This document shows, piece by piece, positions 1 to 7,944 of a stretch of 22,504 bases of DNA; position 1 is the first letter of the stretch; every line of letters starts with the position of its first letter. This stretch comes from an uncultured Prevotellaceae bacterium. Its GTDB lineage: Bacteria; Bacteroidota; Bacteroidia; Bacteroidales; Bacteroidaceae. A model generated the notes under the pieces. The model was given only the letters and a program-made list of their open reading frames with translations. It did no database searches and was not told where the DNA came from. Location: positions 1 through 22,504 of the forward strand of contig OMXX01000059.1 in the NCBI GenBank assembly GCA_900315105.1. Direction: 5' to 3'. A program made the position numbers and the translations under genes.

Positions 1-98
1 AGAGGTACTACCCAGTTGGTATCGAAAGCTTCTTGGATATACTTCATCTCGTTCCCACTCATGTGGGCGAGACACAAAAGAATTCTGTTATTTTGCAT
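1..98 (-). CDS. DegT/DnrJ/EryC1/StrS-family PLP aminotransferase, N-terminal fragment
   Basis: Only the first 32 codons are present; the gene runs off the left edge. The ATG is at 98-96, and the reading MQNNRILLCLAHMSGNEMKY followed by IQEAFDTNWVVP matches the conserved start of sugar aminotransferases of the PglE/WecE/ArnB type, where the 'hmsG.E..yi.eaf.tNwv.p' segment precedes the cofactor domain. Family members transfer an amino group from glutamate to C4 of a UDP-4-keto-6-deoxy sugar, using PLP bound to a lysine that lies outside this window. It follows the phosphoglycosyl transferase by 126 nt and the GNAT-like gene lies just beyond that, so the three probably make and load the first sugar of the repeat unit. 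Family assignment is good for so short a fragment; the substrate is inferred. Confidence 0.8.
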   Translation of the reverse strand, partial: MQNNRILLCLAHMSGNEMKYIQEAFDTNWVVP

Positions 99-224
99 TT
101 TATATATGAAATTTTGATTTATGGTTCAACGATGTTGATAGGAAGCTATCTTGATTGATAAGGAGAAAAAAAATATCCCCCAAAAATATATTTATCACAA
201 CGCTTCAATCATTCTGGCAATAAA
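99..224. other. Intergenic gap before the aminotransferase
   Basis: This AT-rich spacer of 126 nt is one of the longest in the operon. It holds a small perfect hairpin (GATAG, loop GAAG, CTATC, at 137-150) and, on the minus strand, a TATTTTTG string at 181-188 that fits the loose TAnnTTTG -7 box but has a TTG only 17 nt upstream. I see no convincing terminator with a U-run, so readthrough into the aminotransferase is likely. Confidence 0.35.
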
Positions 225-893
225 CTATATTATTTCCCCACCATACTTAATTCTACAACCAAAAATGGTTGCGAAAATCATCTCTAAGTCCTTGAAAAAA
301 GAATAGTGATGAAGATAATATCTGTTAATTCGCACTTTATCTGGATAGATTACCTTGTCGTTATACTCTTCTACGGTGCAGACCTCATCACCATTTTTCA
401 AATGTATAGGGCCTTGAGAAACCAATTTCTCAGCCACACTCAGAAGCAATTCTTCTTCTTCGCGATACTTCAAACTTGCTGGCCCTGTAATCCCTGGCCG
501 AAGCTTTAATATTTCTCGGTCCTTTCCTTCCAGTTTGTCTGCATATCCGGGCACATCAGGTCGAGGACCAACAAAGCTCATATCCCCAATGAACACATTC
601 CAAAGTTCAGGCAGCTCATCCAGCTTATATTTACGCAGTTTCATCCCAAGCGGAGTAATGCGAGCTTGCTCAGCTGCAGCAACGGTAACATTTCTATCTT
701 TTCCCTGTAATGGTAGCATAGATCTGAATTTGTACATCGTAAACAAGTTTCCATTTTTTCCGACTCGCTTCTGCTTAAAAATAACAGGGCCTCCAGGCAT
801 CTTTAGCCTAATAAGAACACAGACAATCAGCATGACTGGACTTAAGATAACAAGGCCAAATAATGACATTAATCTATCAAAGAGTAGCTTCAT
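225..893 (-). CDS. PglC-type polyprenyl-phosphate phosphoglycosyl transferase (initiating sugar transferase)
   Basis: This gene encodes a 222-residue monotopic phosphoglycosyl transferase (bacterial sugar transferase family, PF02397). It moves a phospho-sugar from a UDP-sugar to undecaprenyl phosphate and so starts repeat-unit assembly at the inner face of the membrane. Residues about 8-30 form the single hydrophobic re-entrant helix. KRVGKNG and YKFRSM (about 42-59) are the family's basic membrane-interface motifs. KLDELPELWNV (about 90-100) carries the catalytic Asp-Glu pair (D92, E93), and GPRPDVP follows at about 109-115. The length fits the small PglC/WcfS type rather than the long WbaP type with extra membrane helices. 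Its ATG overlaps the stop of the preceding acetyltransferase gene by 4 nt (ATGA). With the flanking acetyltransferase and aminotransferase, the donor is probably a UDP-4-amino- or 4-acetamido-6-deoxyhexose, but this is inference. Confidence 0.93.
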   Translation of the reverse strand: MKLLFDRLMSLFGLVILSPVMLIVCVLIRLKMPGGPVIFKQKRVGKNGNLFTMYKFRSMLPLQGKDRNVTVAAAEQARITPLGMKLRKYKLDELPELWNVFIGDMSFVGPRPDVPGYADKLEGKDREILKLRPGITGPASLKYREEEELLLSVAEKLVSQGPIHLKNGDEVCTVEEYNDKVIYPDKVRINRYYLHHYSFFKDLEMIFATIFGCRIKYGGEII

Positions 894-1516
894 AGATGCT
901 TTTTTTTGTATTCCACGAAATAATCACCATTCTCCATTTTCTTTATAATATCAACTTCATTGACAGCCTGAGCCGATTTCAATGAGGCTATATTATCAGG
1001 GGCAATAGAGCCAAATGTCCTCATATTCAACCTATCGGCAATGTCAGTAACAAAAAGGTTCATTTTCTTATTTATACCCATCAGTCGCCAACTATAATCT
1101 GTCATGTATCCACGAAAACACTTTCCCCAAAAGAAGCTTCGCAAAAAAACATAACCAACAACCAAATTGTCAGCCGTAGTTACAACAAAAGCAAGAAAAG
1201 ATCTATCTTTGATGAGTTTTCTTAGCGATAACTCATCGAAACCGTGTGGTTGAAAAAAAGTGTAAGCTGATTTAGGTTGGTGCTCAAAAAAAATTTCTGT
1301 CTCTTTAATATTAGACTCACCAAGTACCTGCACTGATAATTCCTCAATTCGGTCATTACGTATAACCTGCCATGAATAGGAAGAAAGCAAATCAGATACC
1401 GTCTCGAGTTTTTTTCCGTAGCGCAAACCAAACAATAAAGAATTTATTGCAGACCAACAATCCCACAAGAAAGGGAATGTATCACGCAAGATATGACCAA
1501 TTTTATATAAAGACAT
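890..1516 (-). CDS. GNAT-like N-acetyltransferase, probably for an amino sugar
   Basis: The product is a 208-residue protein whose C-terminal half resembles a GNAT fold: the beta strands around FLAFVVTTADNLVVGYVFLR (about 107-126), a GINKKM turn (about 147-152) in the acetyl-CoA-binding area, and IAPDNIASLKSAQAVNEV (about 171-188), which corresponds to the usual late GNAT 'v...N..s......GF' strand-helix. The N-terminal 60 residues are not recognisable. There is no predicted signal peptide. It is translationally coupled (ATGA) to the initiating transferase and sits one gene from an aminotransferase, so acetylation of a UDP-4-amino sugar before loading is the best guess; PglD does this in Campylobacter with a different fold, while WecD and PseH are GNAT examples. 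Some such genes may instead act on other amines. The fold call is moderate and the substrate is inferred. Confidence 0.6.
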   Translation of the reverse strand: MSLYKIGHILRDTFPFLWDCWSAINSLLFGLRYGKKLETVSDLLSSYSWQVIRNDRIEELSVQVLGESNIKETEIFFEHQPKSAYTFFQPHGFDELSLRKLIKDRSFLAFVVTTADNLVVGYVFLRSFFWGKCFRGYMTDYSWRLMGINKKMNLFVTDIADRLNMRTFGSIAPDNIASLKSAQAVNEVDIIKKMENGDYFVEYKKKHL

Positions 1517-1612
1517 CTCTATAGATTCATTAAGAAAGTGATCAACTCAAACGGAATAATCATATTCAAAACTAACTATTACAAGAATAAAAGATTAGAA
1601 GAGCAAACGCAA

Positions 1613-1630
1613 TACCAATCACTATTGGTA
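1613..1630 (-). repeat. Small perfect hairpin across a stop codon
   Basis: TACCAAT (1613-1619) and ATTGGTA (1624-1630) form a perfect 7-bp stem with a 4-base loop, overlapping the TAG stop of the upstream glycosyltransferase gene. On the minus strand it is followed by TTGCGTTTGC rather than a U-run, so it is not a clear intrinsic terminator. It could stabilise a processed 3' end, or be chance. Confidence 0.35.
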
Positions 1631-2731
1631 GTCAAGAGAATCATAAAAATCGAGCAGGGCATGCCAAAGATCCTTCTGCTCAAATCTTTCTTTCACCAAA
1701 TCACGCGCAGCCTTACCCATACGTTTTACTTCGACAGGATGGTGAATAAACCAATTCATAGTGGAAAGAAGAGACTCTTCATTATGTGGATCAACTATCC
1801 TACCAGTCAAACCATCTACTACAATTTCATTGCACCCATTGATATTAGTTACAATACTAGCTCTCTCCATACTCCCTGCTTGGATTGGAACATTGGGGAA
1901 CCCTTCACGATAACTAGGAAAAACCAAAGCATCTGATTGAGCCAAGAATGGTCGAATATCATCTTGCCACCCCACGTACTTAACTTTTTCCGAAGATAAA
2001 AGAAAACGTTTGTCCTCTTCATCAATTGGATCACCATCTTCAAAAGAGCCAACAAGCAGCAATCTACAATCCAATCGACGCATACAAGCTGTTAATTCGT
2101 GTATACCCTTGTCTCGTACGATCCTACCGACAAAAACGAATGTAAACAAATCGTTAGAATGGTCAAGTTCCATCGGTCTAAAAAAGTCCGTATCTATCCC
2201 ATTTATGTTTCCAAAGTGCAACACACGTAAAGGTTTATTGGTAATATGATCTGTTTGAAGAGTGTGCAACACACCTTGTCCTTCAGGAATAACATTGGTA
2301 GCAAAAAAACAGCTCACTCGCTCCATCGTCTTCAAAATGAAACGGAAGAAGCCTTTCGCCCCCTGATATCGAAGACCAGTTACTGTATAAATACGATGAG
2401 GAACATGGGCAGCCCAAGCCGCTAACATACCCAAAAGACTACCTTTGGGAGTGTTGACATGAACTATGTAGGGCTGTTCCACTTTGAAAAGTCGATATAA
2501 ATCAAAAAGAGATTTCACATCCGCCATCAAAGATATTTCCCTATGCATGGGAACATCTATAACAGAAACACCTTCACGTTTTGCAACAGCATCCAACAAC
2601 CCCGTATCAGAAGCAACGCCTATCACATGATAATATTGATTAACAAATTTCAACTGTCCCTGAAGAAGTTTGTAAAGAGACAGATCTACAGTGGTAAGGC
2701 GAATTAATTTTCTTTGAGTATTTTGATTCAT
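1622..2731 (-). CDS. GT4-type glycosyltransferase
   Basis: The product is a 369-residue retaining GT-B glycosyltransferase, predicted to be cytoplasmic and to act on the lipid-linked intermediate. The acceptor half contains HVNTPKGSLLG (about 91-101) and TGLRYQG (about 118-124). The donor half begins with FVFVGRIVRDKGI (about 198-210), whose R203 and K208 are the phosphate-binding residues of GT4 enzymes, and continues to YREGFPNVPIQAG (about 274-286). The usual E-x7-E motif reads E276-x7-Q284, so the second glutamate is a glutamine. From memory this also occurs in related Bacteroidota enzymes, so it need not mean loss of activity. PglA-like enzymes of this type often sit next to the initiating transferase and add the second sugar, which fits its place here. 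A gap of 102 nt with a possible promoter precedes it. Confidence 0.88.
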   Translation of the reverse strand: MNQNTQRKLIRLTTVDLSLYKLLQGQLKFVNQYYHVIGVASDTGLLDAVAKREGVSVIDVPMHREISLMADVKSLFDLYRLFKVEQPYIVHVNTPKGSLLGMLAAWAAHVPHRIYTVTGLRYQGAKGFFRFILKTMERVSCFFATNVIPEGQGVLHTLQTDHITNKPLRVLHFGNINGIDTDFFRPMELDHSNDLFTFVFVGRIVRDKGIHELTACMRRLDCRLLLVGSFEDGDPIDEEDKRFLLSSEKVKYVGWQDDIRPFLAQSDALVFPSYREGFPNVPIQAGSMERASIVTNINGCNEIVVDGLTGRIVDPHNEESLLSTMNWFIHHPVEVKRMGKAARDLVKERFEQKDLWHALLDFYDSLDYQ

Positions 2732-2808
2732 TGATTAACGAGCAAATATGTAACTTTTGCCAGATAGATAAATATCAAGGATTTCGATAAAATGTTATGA
2801 TGTCTATT

Positions 2809-2837
2809 CAAAGATATTGCTAATGCTTTTGTATCAA
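2809..2837 (-). promoter_or_regulatory. Possible internal promoter before the final gene block
   Basis: In the 102-nt gap upstream of the last GT4 gene, the minus strand has TATCTTTG (2809-2816), an exact match to the Bacteroidota -7 consensus TAnnTTTG. A TTG sits 18 nt further upstream (2835-2837), close to the usual 19-21 nt spacing and just overlapping the end of the upstream gene. A start near 2800 would give a leader of about 70 nt before the ATG at 2731. It could give the GT4, acetyltransferase, initiating transferase and aminotransferase genes a promoter of their own. Confidence 0.35.
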
Positions 2838-3916
2838 TGAAAACCTGACAACACCTCGTAGACCGAAAGATAACCTTGGGCAGTTTTACTAATGTCAAAC
2901 TCCCTTGCTCTTGCGAGACACTTTTCAACTATCTCATCATGATATGCTTTATCGCCCATCAGACGCAATATAATTTGCGCCAGTTGTTGATCGTTGTTTT
3001 CTTCAAACAGTACACCAGCTCCTTCTGTGATTTCGCGGATTCCATTTACGTTGCTCGCAACAAACGGCTTTCCTGATGCCATTCCCTCAATATTGGAGAG
3101 CGACATTCCTTCATAATGGGTAGACATGACGACTACATCTGAAGTCTTGAGCAAACGGGGCACGTCAGTTCTGACTCCCCAAAACTTCACTCGGCCGTCC
3201 AAGCCAAGGCTTTCGGCGATATGCTCACATTCATGACGGCGGACACCATCACCAACAAGCCACACACTATAATTGTCAGGCAAATACTTCAAAGCACGGA
3301 TAAGAACCTCTTGTTGCTTGCCAACACGAAAAGCCGCCACCATGGTAATGATCACATGTCCGTCAATGCGATAAACTTGATAAGGTTCTGCCTCGTAATA
3401 TGCGCCTACGTTGATGCCATTCGGAATCGTATAGATACGAAAGTCCTGACCTATATAATCCTGAAGCATCTTGGTGGCTATGTCTGATATGGAAATAATC
3501 GCGTCATATTGATGATACATCCACAAGTCAAGGGGCTTTAACCATTTAATGTGACGCCGGCGGTTATCTGTGCTGTGTTCCGTCGTAATGAGTTTACATT
3601 TTGCCATGGATAGCTTTTTTGCCATTGCCACAAAAAGTTGACAAGCGGTATTATGGGTATGGACCAAATCATATTGCTTAATGATAGGAATCAATTTCCT
3701 TACATTAGCGAGCCGGTATACATTATGATCGCTCCCGAGAGCCATTACTTTAACGCCCTTACCTTCCAACTTCCTCATAAAAGAAGTTCTCATGCCATCA
3801 AATACGAGAACATCAACAGTGAACCGGTCATTGTTCAGAAGGGGAACAAGATCAGTAAGTAGACTCTCGGCTCCTCCTGTACGAAGAGAAGTTATTACTT
3901 GCAACACTTTTATCAT
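2834..3916 (-). CDS. GT4-type glycosyltransferase
   Basis: The product is a 360-residue retaining GT-B glycosyltransferase. It starts with the classic TSLRTGGAESLL loop (about 9-20), then HTHN (86-89) and TEHS (112-115) in the acceptor domain, IPNGI (164-168) at the domain linker, and an intact E-x7-E motif (E269 and E277 in YEGMSLSNIEGMASGKP) in the donor domain. It is predicted to transfer a sugar from a nucleotide-sugar donor to the growing lipid-linked oligosaccharide at the cytoplasmic face. Only 1 nt separates it from the GT2 gene upstream. Hand-counted GC in one 60-base line of this gene is about 55%, clearly above the neighbouring GT2 and membrane genes, which suggests a separate origin. 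Donor and acceptor cannot be read from the sequence. Confidence 0.92.
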   Translation of the reverse strand: MIKVLQVITSLRTGGAESLLTDLVPLLNNDRFTVDVLVFDGMRTSFMRKLEGKGVKVMALGSDHNVYRLANVRKLIPIIKQYDLVHTHNTACQLFVAMAKKLSMAKCKLITTEHSTDNRRRHIKWLKPLDLWMYHQYDAIISISDIATKMLQDYIGQDFRIYTIPNGINVGAYYEAEPYQVYRIDGHVIITMVAAFRVGKQQEVLIRALKYLPDNYSVWLVGDGVRRHECEHIAESLGLDGRVKFWGVRTDVPRLLKTSDVVVMSTHYEGMSLSNIEGMASGKPFVASNVNGIREITEGAGVLFEENNDQQLAQIILRLMGDKAYHDEIVEKCLARAREFDISKTAQGYLSVYEVLSGFH

Positions 3917-3917
3917 A

Positions 3918-4778
3918 TCAACGTGTCTTAAATAAATCTACCCAATGCATTGCAATTCCAAACAGAAACGCCCATAGCCATTTAGAATCAATTACTGGAT
4001 AGGAATTGTCTTGACGGCAACACCAAAAACGCCAATAATTAATAGCAGAACGTATTTTTCCTAATAAAGGAACCTCTTTGTATTTAACCATTTCAGCGTA
4101 GGTCATCATAGTAGCATATGGGCTTTGCATTCTCAATCGAATAATATTGTCAGTAAGTCCACCCTTTAGGTAATCTCTGAAATACATTACTTTTGGATAT
4201 ACCCTAACTATGTATTTTTGAGAGATCCGATTCCAAACGAGTACCTCGGGACAAAACTTTTCTCCTTTAATTTCGGGAAAGGGAAACTCCTTTAACACTT
4301 CTGTTCTGTATACTTCTGACATATCACCAAAGCAATGCAATTTGTAGCGTAAATCAATCGTACTAACATCCGCAGAAAGTAAAGGATGGCCAATAACTCT
4401 TCCATCACGATGCGCTATGTAACCGCAAACACCACCATACTTTGATTTATCTTTTATTGGCTCAAAAACTTTCTGTAAAGTTTCCAGAGCGTCAGGTGGT
4501 AGTTCATCATCACTATCCAAAATCAAAAATAAATCGCCTCGAGCTTTGGCAACACCTAAATTAATGGCTGTATGCTTTCCTCCATTTTTCTTATAAAAAT
4601 ATCGTATTTTAAACGAAGAAGAAATTCTGATCTGCTCGACAATATTTCGAGTATCATCTATCGAACCGTCATCAACGATAAGCCATTCAAAATCTAACAA
4701 CGTCTGTTTAGATAGACTTTCAAATTGTTTTCGCAGAAAAGAGGCTCGATTATATGTAGGAGTAAAAACAGTAATCAT
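3918..4778 (-). CDS. GT2-family glycosyltransferase (second of a tandem pair)
   Basis: The product is a 286-residue inverting GT-A glycosyltransferase. It opens with MITVFTPTYNRASFL, has the nucleotide-binding IVDDGS (about 34-39), NGGKHTAINLG (about 65-75) and the metal-binding DSDD (about 88-91). I chose the ATG at 4778; an upstream TTG at 4784 would add only two residues and is less likely. The protein is collinear with the product of the gene immediately upstream (4796-5662): 54 of the first 91 residues are identical by hand count, and both share MQSP.A.MMTY and the unusual INYWRFWCCR near the C-terminus. This indicates tandem duplication followed by divergence, presumably in donor or acceptor specificity. 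The gene lies 17 nt after its paralog and 1 nt before the GT4 gene. Confidence 0.9.
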   Translation of the reverse strand: MITVFTPTYNRASFLRKQFESLSKQTLLDFEWLIVDDGSIDDTRNIVEQIRISSSFKIRYFYKKNGGKHTAINLGVAKARGDLFLILDSDDELPPDALETLQKVFEPIKDKSKYGGVCGYIAHRDGRVIGHPLLSADVSTIDLRYKLHCFGDMSEVYRTEVLKEFPFPEIKGEKFCPEVLVWNRISQKYIVRVYPKVMYFRDYLKGGLTDNIIRLRMQSPYATMMTYAEMVKYKEVPLLGKIRSAINYWRFWCCRQDNSYPVIDSKWLWAFLFGIAMHWVDLFKTR

Positions 4779-4795
4779 ATTCAAATCCTCAAAAT

Positions 4796-5662
4796 TTACT
4801 TCTGTCTAAATATATCCCTAATATGCATAACAACGCCCAAAGGACAGCACCAATACCAGCGCCAACCAATTTTTGGGTAGGCAACTCCTGGTTTTCGGCA
4901 GCACCAAAAACGCCAGTAGTTTATGATAGCTCGCAACTTTAATTTAAAAGACATATTATAGGTTAACATATCAGAATATGTCATCATAGATGCCACAGGG
5001 CTTTGCATCCGCATGCGAACAATACTTGAAGATAGTCCTGTAGCCTGGTATTCAACCATATAAATTGGTTTATTGAAATAACGGATCTTGTATTTAGCAG
5101 CAATTCGGTTCCAAATAAATAATTCTGGAAAGAATGTCTCACCTGTAATTTGCGGGAAACGAAACTCTCTTAATATTTCGGTTTTGAATACCTCTTTGAG
5201 ATCACCTTTTACATGGTAAGTTGAACGAATTTCTGTCGAATTACTATCAATAACACTTTTCGGTAAACCGCTACCAACGATATTCCCTTTAAAATCGACG
5301 TCTAAACCACACACTCCAGCAAAAGTCTTATCATTCATTATGGCCGTAAATTTAGCATTTACAATACTTAAAGAATCAGGAAGTAGTACATCGTCGCTAT
5401 CAGCTATGAAAAAAATCTCGCCTTTGGCTACATCCAATCCCAAATTTATTGCAGTATGCTTTCCACCATTTGTTTTATAATAATATCTAATTGATATTTT
5501 GTTTTCTTTGACAAACTGATCTAAAATTTCTTTTGTATGGTCAGAAGATCCATCATCAATAACCAACCATTCAAAATCCCTATACGTTTGTTTACACAAA
5601 CTTTTATAGAGACGCGGAAGGAGACTTGCTCGGTTAAAAGTAGGTGTTAAAACAGTAATCAT
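4796..5662 (-). CDS. GT2-family glycosyltransferase (first of a tandem pair)
   Basis: The product is a 288-residue GT-A enzyme starting MITVLTPTFNRASLL, with VIDDGSSDHT (about 34-43) for nucleotide binding, TNGGKHTAINLG (about 64-75), and the metal-coordinating DSDD at 88-91. C-terminal INYWRFWCCR (roughly 240-255) followed by a Trp-rich, hydrophobic end may be a membrane-contact or acceptor-binding element; it is shared with the downstream paralog. Length is typical for small GT2 enzymes of capsule loci. The start is the ATG at 5662, 16 nt after the acyltransferase stop. It should add one sugar to the lipid-linked repeat unit. Which one is unknown. Confidence 0.9.
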   Translation of the reverse strand: MITVLTPTFNRASLLPRLYKSLCKQTYRDFEWLVIDDGSSDHTKEILDQFVKENKISIRYYYKTNGGKHTAINLGLDVAKGEIFFIADSDDVLLPDSLSIVNAKFTAIMNDKTFAGVCGLDVDFKGNIVGSGLPKSVIDSNSTEIRSTYHVKGDLKEVFKTEILREFRFPQITGETFFPELFIWNRIAAKYKIRYFNKPIYMVEYQATGLSSSIVRMRMQSPVASMMTYSDMLTYNMSFKLKLRAIINYWRFWCCRKPGVAYPKIGWRWYWCCPLGVVMHIRDIFRQK

Positions 5663-5678
5663 AAAACCTAATAAACTA

Positions 5679-6659
5679 CTATTCTTCTATTTCCCCAAAC
5701 ATAAAAAGTCTTAGCATTTTGCTACATCTTATAATATATCCTATCGCAATTGAAAGATAGGAAATTAAAATGGAAAGAAAAGCCAAGAAAATTAATTCCA
5801 TTAACCAATTATTAGTTCGTAGAAACCATTCTCCCAACTCATGAAGTTTTATTGTTCCAGATAGTGAAACCAAAAAATAATGAAATATATATATGTCCAT
5901 ACTTTTCCTGCCAAATCTCGCCAATTCATCCTCTATCAAAGAATGATCACTATTACGGTTGCGGAACAAAACAACCAGAACTAATACATAACAAATAGAA
6001 ATAATTATAAATACGTGAGAAGTAATAGGAAGTAGGAAGTAAAGTGGAACAATTGATACCAAGGAAACTGTAAAAATGATGTCTTTCTCAAAGACTTCAT
6101 GCATTAAATTATATTTTCTTACCAGAAATCCGCAATAGAAAAACATCCAGTTTTGACGGATGTGAGTAATAGAGAAAGCATCACTGAGCAATCTGGGCAG
6201 GAACTTTTCTCCAGCATATGCACACAAAGTCACGCCAACTAATATAACAACATCAATTATTACACTACTTTTATTTTGTTTGCTGTTATTGAACTTAAAA
6301 ACACTTAAGAGGATGTAGAAAACGCCAAGGACATAAAGATACCAATAGCCTGACTTATGAGGCGTAATGAAAAAAAGATAATACCGATTTGGTCCCAAAT
6401 AACATACGGTGAAAACCAAACCCACAATGATAAAAGGAGACCAAAACCTAAACAATTTAATTTTCAGTTTTTTCGCATCAGGGGGAGCAGAAATAACTAT
6501 CCCTGAAAGGAACATAAAAATTGGCATTAAAACAGGAGAAAAGACAAAGGATATATAATTATCCGGTTGCAATAACGCCCAATAGGTCAGATGAACCACA
6601 ACTACCATCACCATTGTAAGCCCTCTTAACCGGTCTATATAATCAAAACGATGCCCCAT
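5679..6659 (-). CDS. Acyltransferase-3 family membrane O-acyltransferase
   Basis: The product is a polytopic membrane protein of 326 residues from the OafA/NodX/WecH family (PF01757), which O-acylates (usually O-acetylates) sugars of surface polysaccharides. The N-terminus carries the family hallmark: RFDYIDRLRGLTMV (about 4-17), then the conserved histidine in VVVHL (H23), and PIFMFLSGI (about 46-54). About ten hydrophobic segments follow. I chose the ATG at 6659 (MGHRFDYID) because the family's cytoplasmic R-[D/G]-R start normally lies within the first dozen residues; a TTG at 6680 would add seven. It has the minimal membrane domain only, without the C-terminal SGNH domain some relatives carry. 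The DNA is very AT-rich (15 GC in the 60-base line at 5761), unlike the operon's first third. Confidence 0.88.
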   Translation of the reverse strand: MGHRFDYIDRLRGLTMVMVVVVHLTYWALLQPDNYISFVFSPVLMPIFMFLSGIVISAPPDAKKLKIKLFRFWSPFIIVGLVFTVCYLGPNRYYLFFITPHKSGYWYLYVLGVFYILLSVFKFNNSKQNKSSVIIDVVILVGVTLCAYAGEKFLPRLLSDAFSITHIRQNWMFFYCGFLVRKYNLMHEVFEKDIIFTVSLVSIVPLYFLLPITSHVFIIISICYVLVLVVLFRNRNSDHSLIEDELARFGRKSMDIYIFHYFLVSLSGTIKLHELGEWFLRTNNWLMELIFLAFLSILISYLSIAIGYIIRCSKMLRLFMFGEIEE

Positions 6660-6741
6660 AATCACAAACGGAAAATTCAAAATCTATAATAGATATTTTA
6701 CGGCACTAACATTACATGGAGGAACGAGAAAAATCAGCAAG

Positions 6742-7896
6742 CTATCTATATAATTTATCTCTGTCGTAGTTATTGTCATATTCACAATCGCGCCAAATGA
6801 CATCACCCTGCCGATGTCCGTCAGTCAGGAAGGTCTTGTAAGGATACAAACTTGAAAAAACCTGCCAGCCGCTATATACACGGATATACAGAAATAGGAA
6901 TAGAGGAATTACTATACATAAGAAGAACTTGCGTTGATTGGTTTTTTGTAGCACTTTACTAATACTCATAATTACACCAAGCATAAAATACCATCCCATT
7001 CTACCACCATTGCTTGATTTAACAAACAACAAGAGAATTGCACAAAAGCACAACATCATATTCAGATTGACAACATCTTTAACATTATTCTTGTCAAACA
7101 GCTCGTAATTACTAAGTATGACATAAAGGAAGAAGAATACTTCAAAAACATAGGCAAATCTAAAAGAATTGTCAGCCTCGTTATATCGTGCAAAACGAGC
7201 AGCTTCTGAAGTAACATTAGCATAAACATCAAAAACGTTAGATGGCCAACCTGTAGCACCTATGATTAAACACAAAATCATAACAAGAATAATATTGTTA
7301 GGATTATGCTTTTTCAGAGGAAGAAAATAGAAGGGTAATAAAATCAGAGCAGAATTGTGGAAAGTTGCTGCTATTCCAACTACAATGAGAAACTTATATA
7401 GTTTCCTTTCGACGACATAATTCAAAGAAAGAAAACCTATACATGCTGCCATAACCTGACGTAAATACGTGAAAGTGAAGAAAAACCACAACGCCATAAA
7501 AAAGAACAGGCCTATGGGGTAATTGGTTAGATATTTCTTAAAAGAAACAAACAACAGCAGATATATGATTAATGTTGTGATAAGGATGAAGATGTATCTA
7601 TTTGAAGTAAAAAAGGCAATACAAATATTATACACATCGAAACCAATTTCTTTTGTATAGACTTGGAATGGCGCTGATTGTAAGAGATTTCGCCCAACAG
7701 CCATATCATCAGCCAAACTGTCAAAAATTTGCCCATAGACATAACGATCATAACCACCTAACATATCACTAAGGCCAACAAATAGTGATAGGAATAAGAG
7801 GTATGTAGCCAAAAAAATGACTGAATGTCCTAATTCCTCATTGAAAAGTAGGTAAGCCAATAAGGGAATGAGAATAAGGATTAAATACAACCACAT
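6742..7896 (-). CDS. wzy: EpsG-type polysaccharide polymerase (Wzy)
   Basis: The product is a 384-residue integral membrane protein with about ten to twelve hydrophobic stretches, of the EpsG family (PF14897). It would polymerise flipped repeat units at the periplasmic face, in concert with the Wzx encoded first in the operon. The motifs are in the expected order: GGYDRYVYG (about 47-55) in the first large loop, TYLRQVMAACIGFLSL (about 143-158), and AATFHNSALILLPFYFL (about 176-192). It is the only Wzy candidate in the window. The short C-terminal tail (HRQGDVIWRDCEYDNNYDRD) is charged. Spacers of 48 and 61-82 nt flank it. The specific linkage made cannot be predicted. Confidence 0.87.
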   Translation of the reverse strand: MWLYLILILIPLLAYLLFNEELGHSVIFLATYLLFLSLFVGLSDMLGGYDRYVYGQIFDSLADDMAVGRNLLQSAPFQVYTKEIGFDVYNICIAFFTSNRYIFILITTLIIYLLLFVSFKKYLTNYPIGLFFFMALWFFFTFTYLRQVMAACIGFLSLNYVVERKLYKFLIVVGIAATFHNSALILLPFYFLPLKKHNPNNIILVMILCLIIGATGWPSNVFDVYANVTSEAARFARYNEADNSFRFAYVFEVFFFLYVILSNYELFDKNNVKDVVNLNMMLCFCAILLLFVKSSNGGRMGWYFMLGVIMSISKVLQKTNQRKFFLCIVIPLFLFLYIRVYSGWQVFSSLYPYKTFLTDGHRQGDVIWRDCEYDNNYDRDKLYR

Positions 7897-7944
7897 ATAT
7901 TAGAATGATAAAAAAGACATTTAATTTGCAAGCTTTAAGAAGCC

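Noticed and set aside
181..188. TATTTTTG on the minus strand as a promoter for the aminotransferase
   Set aside because: The match is to the loose consensus only, in AT-rich DNA, with poor spacing to a TTG, so chance is likely.
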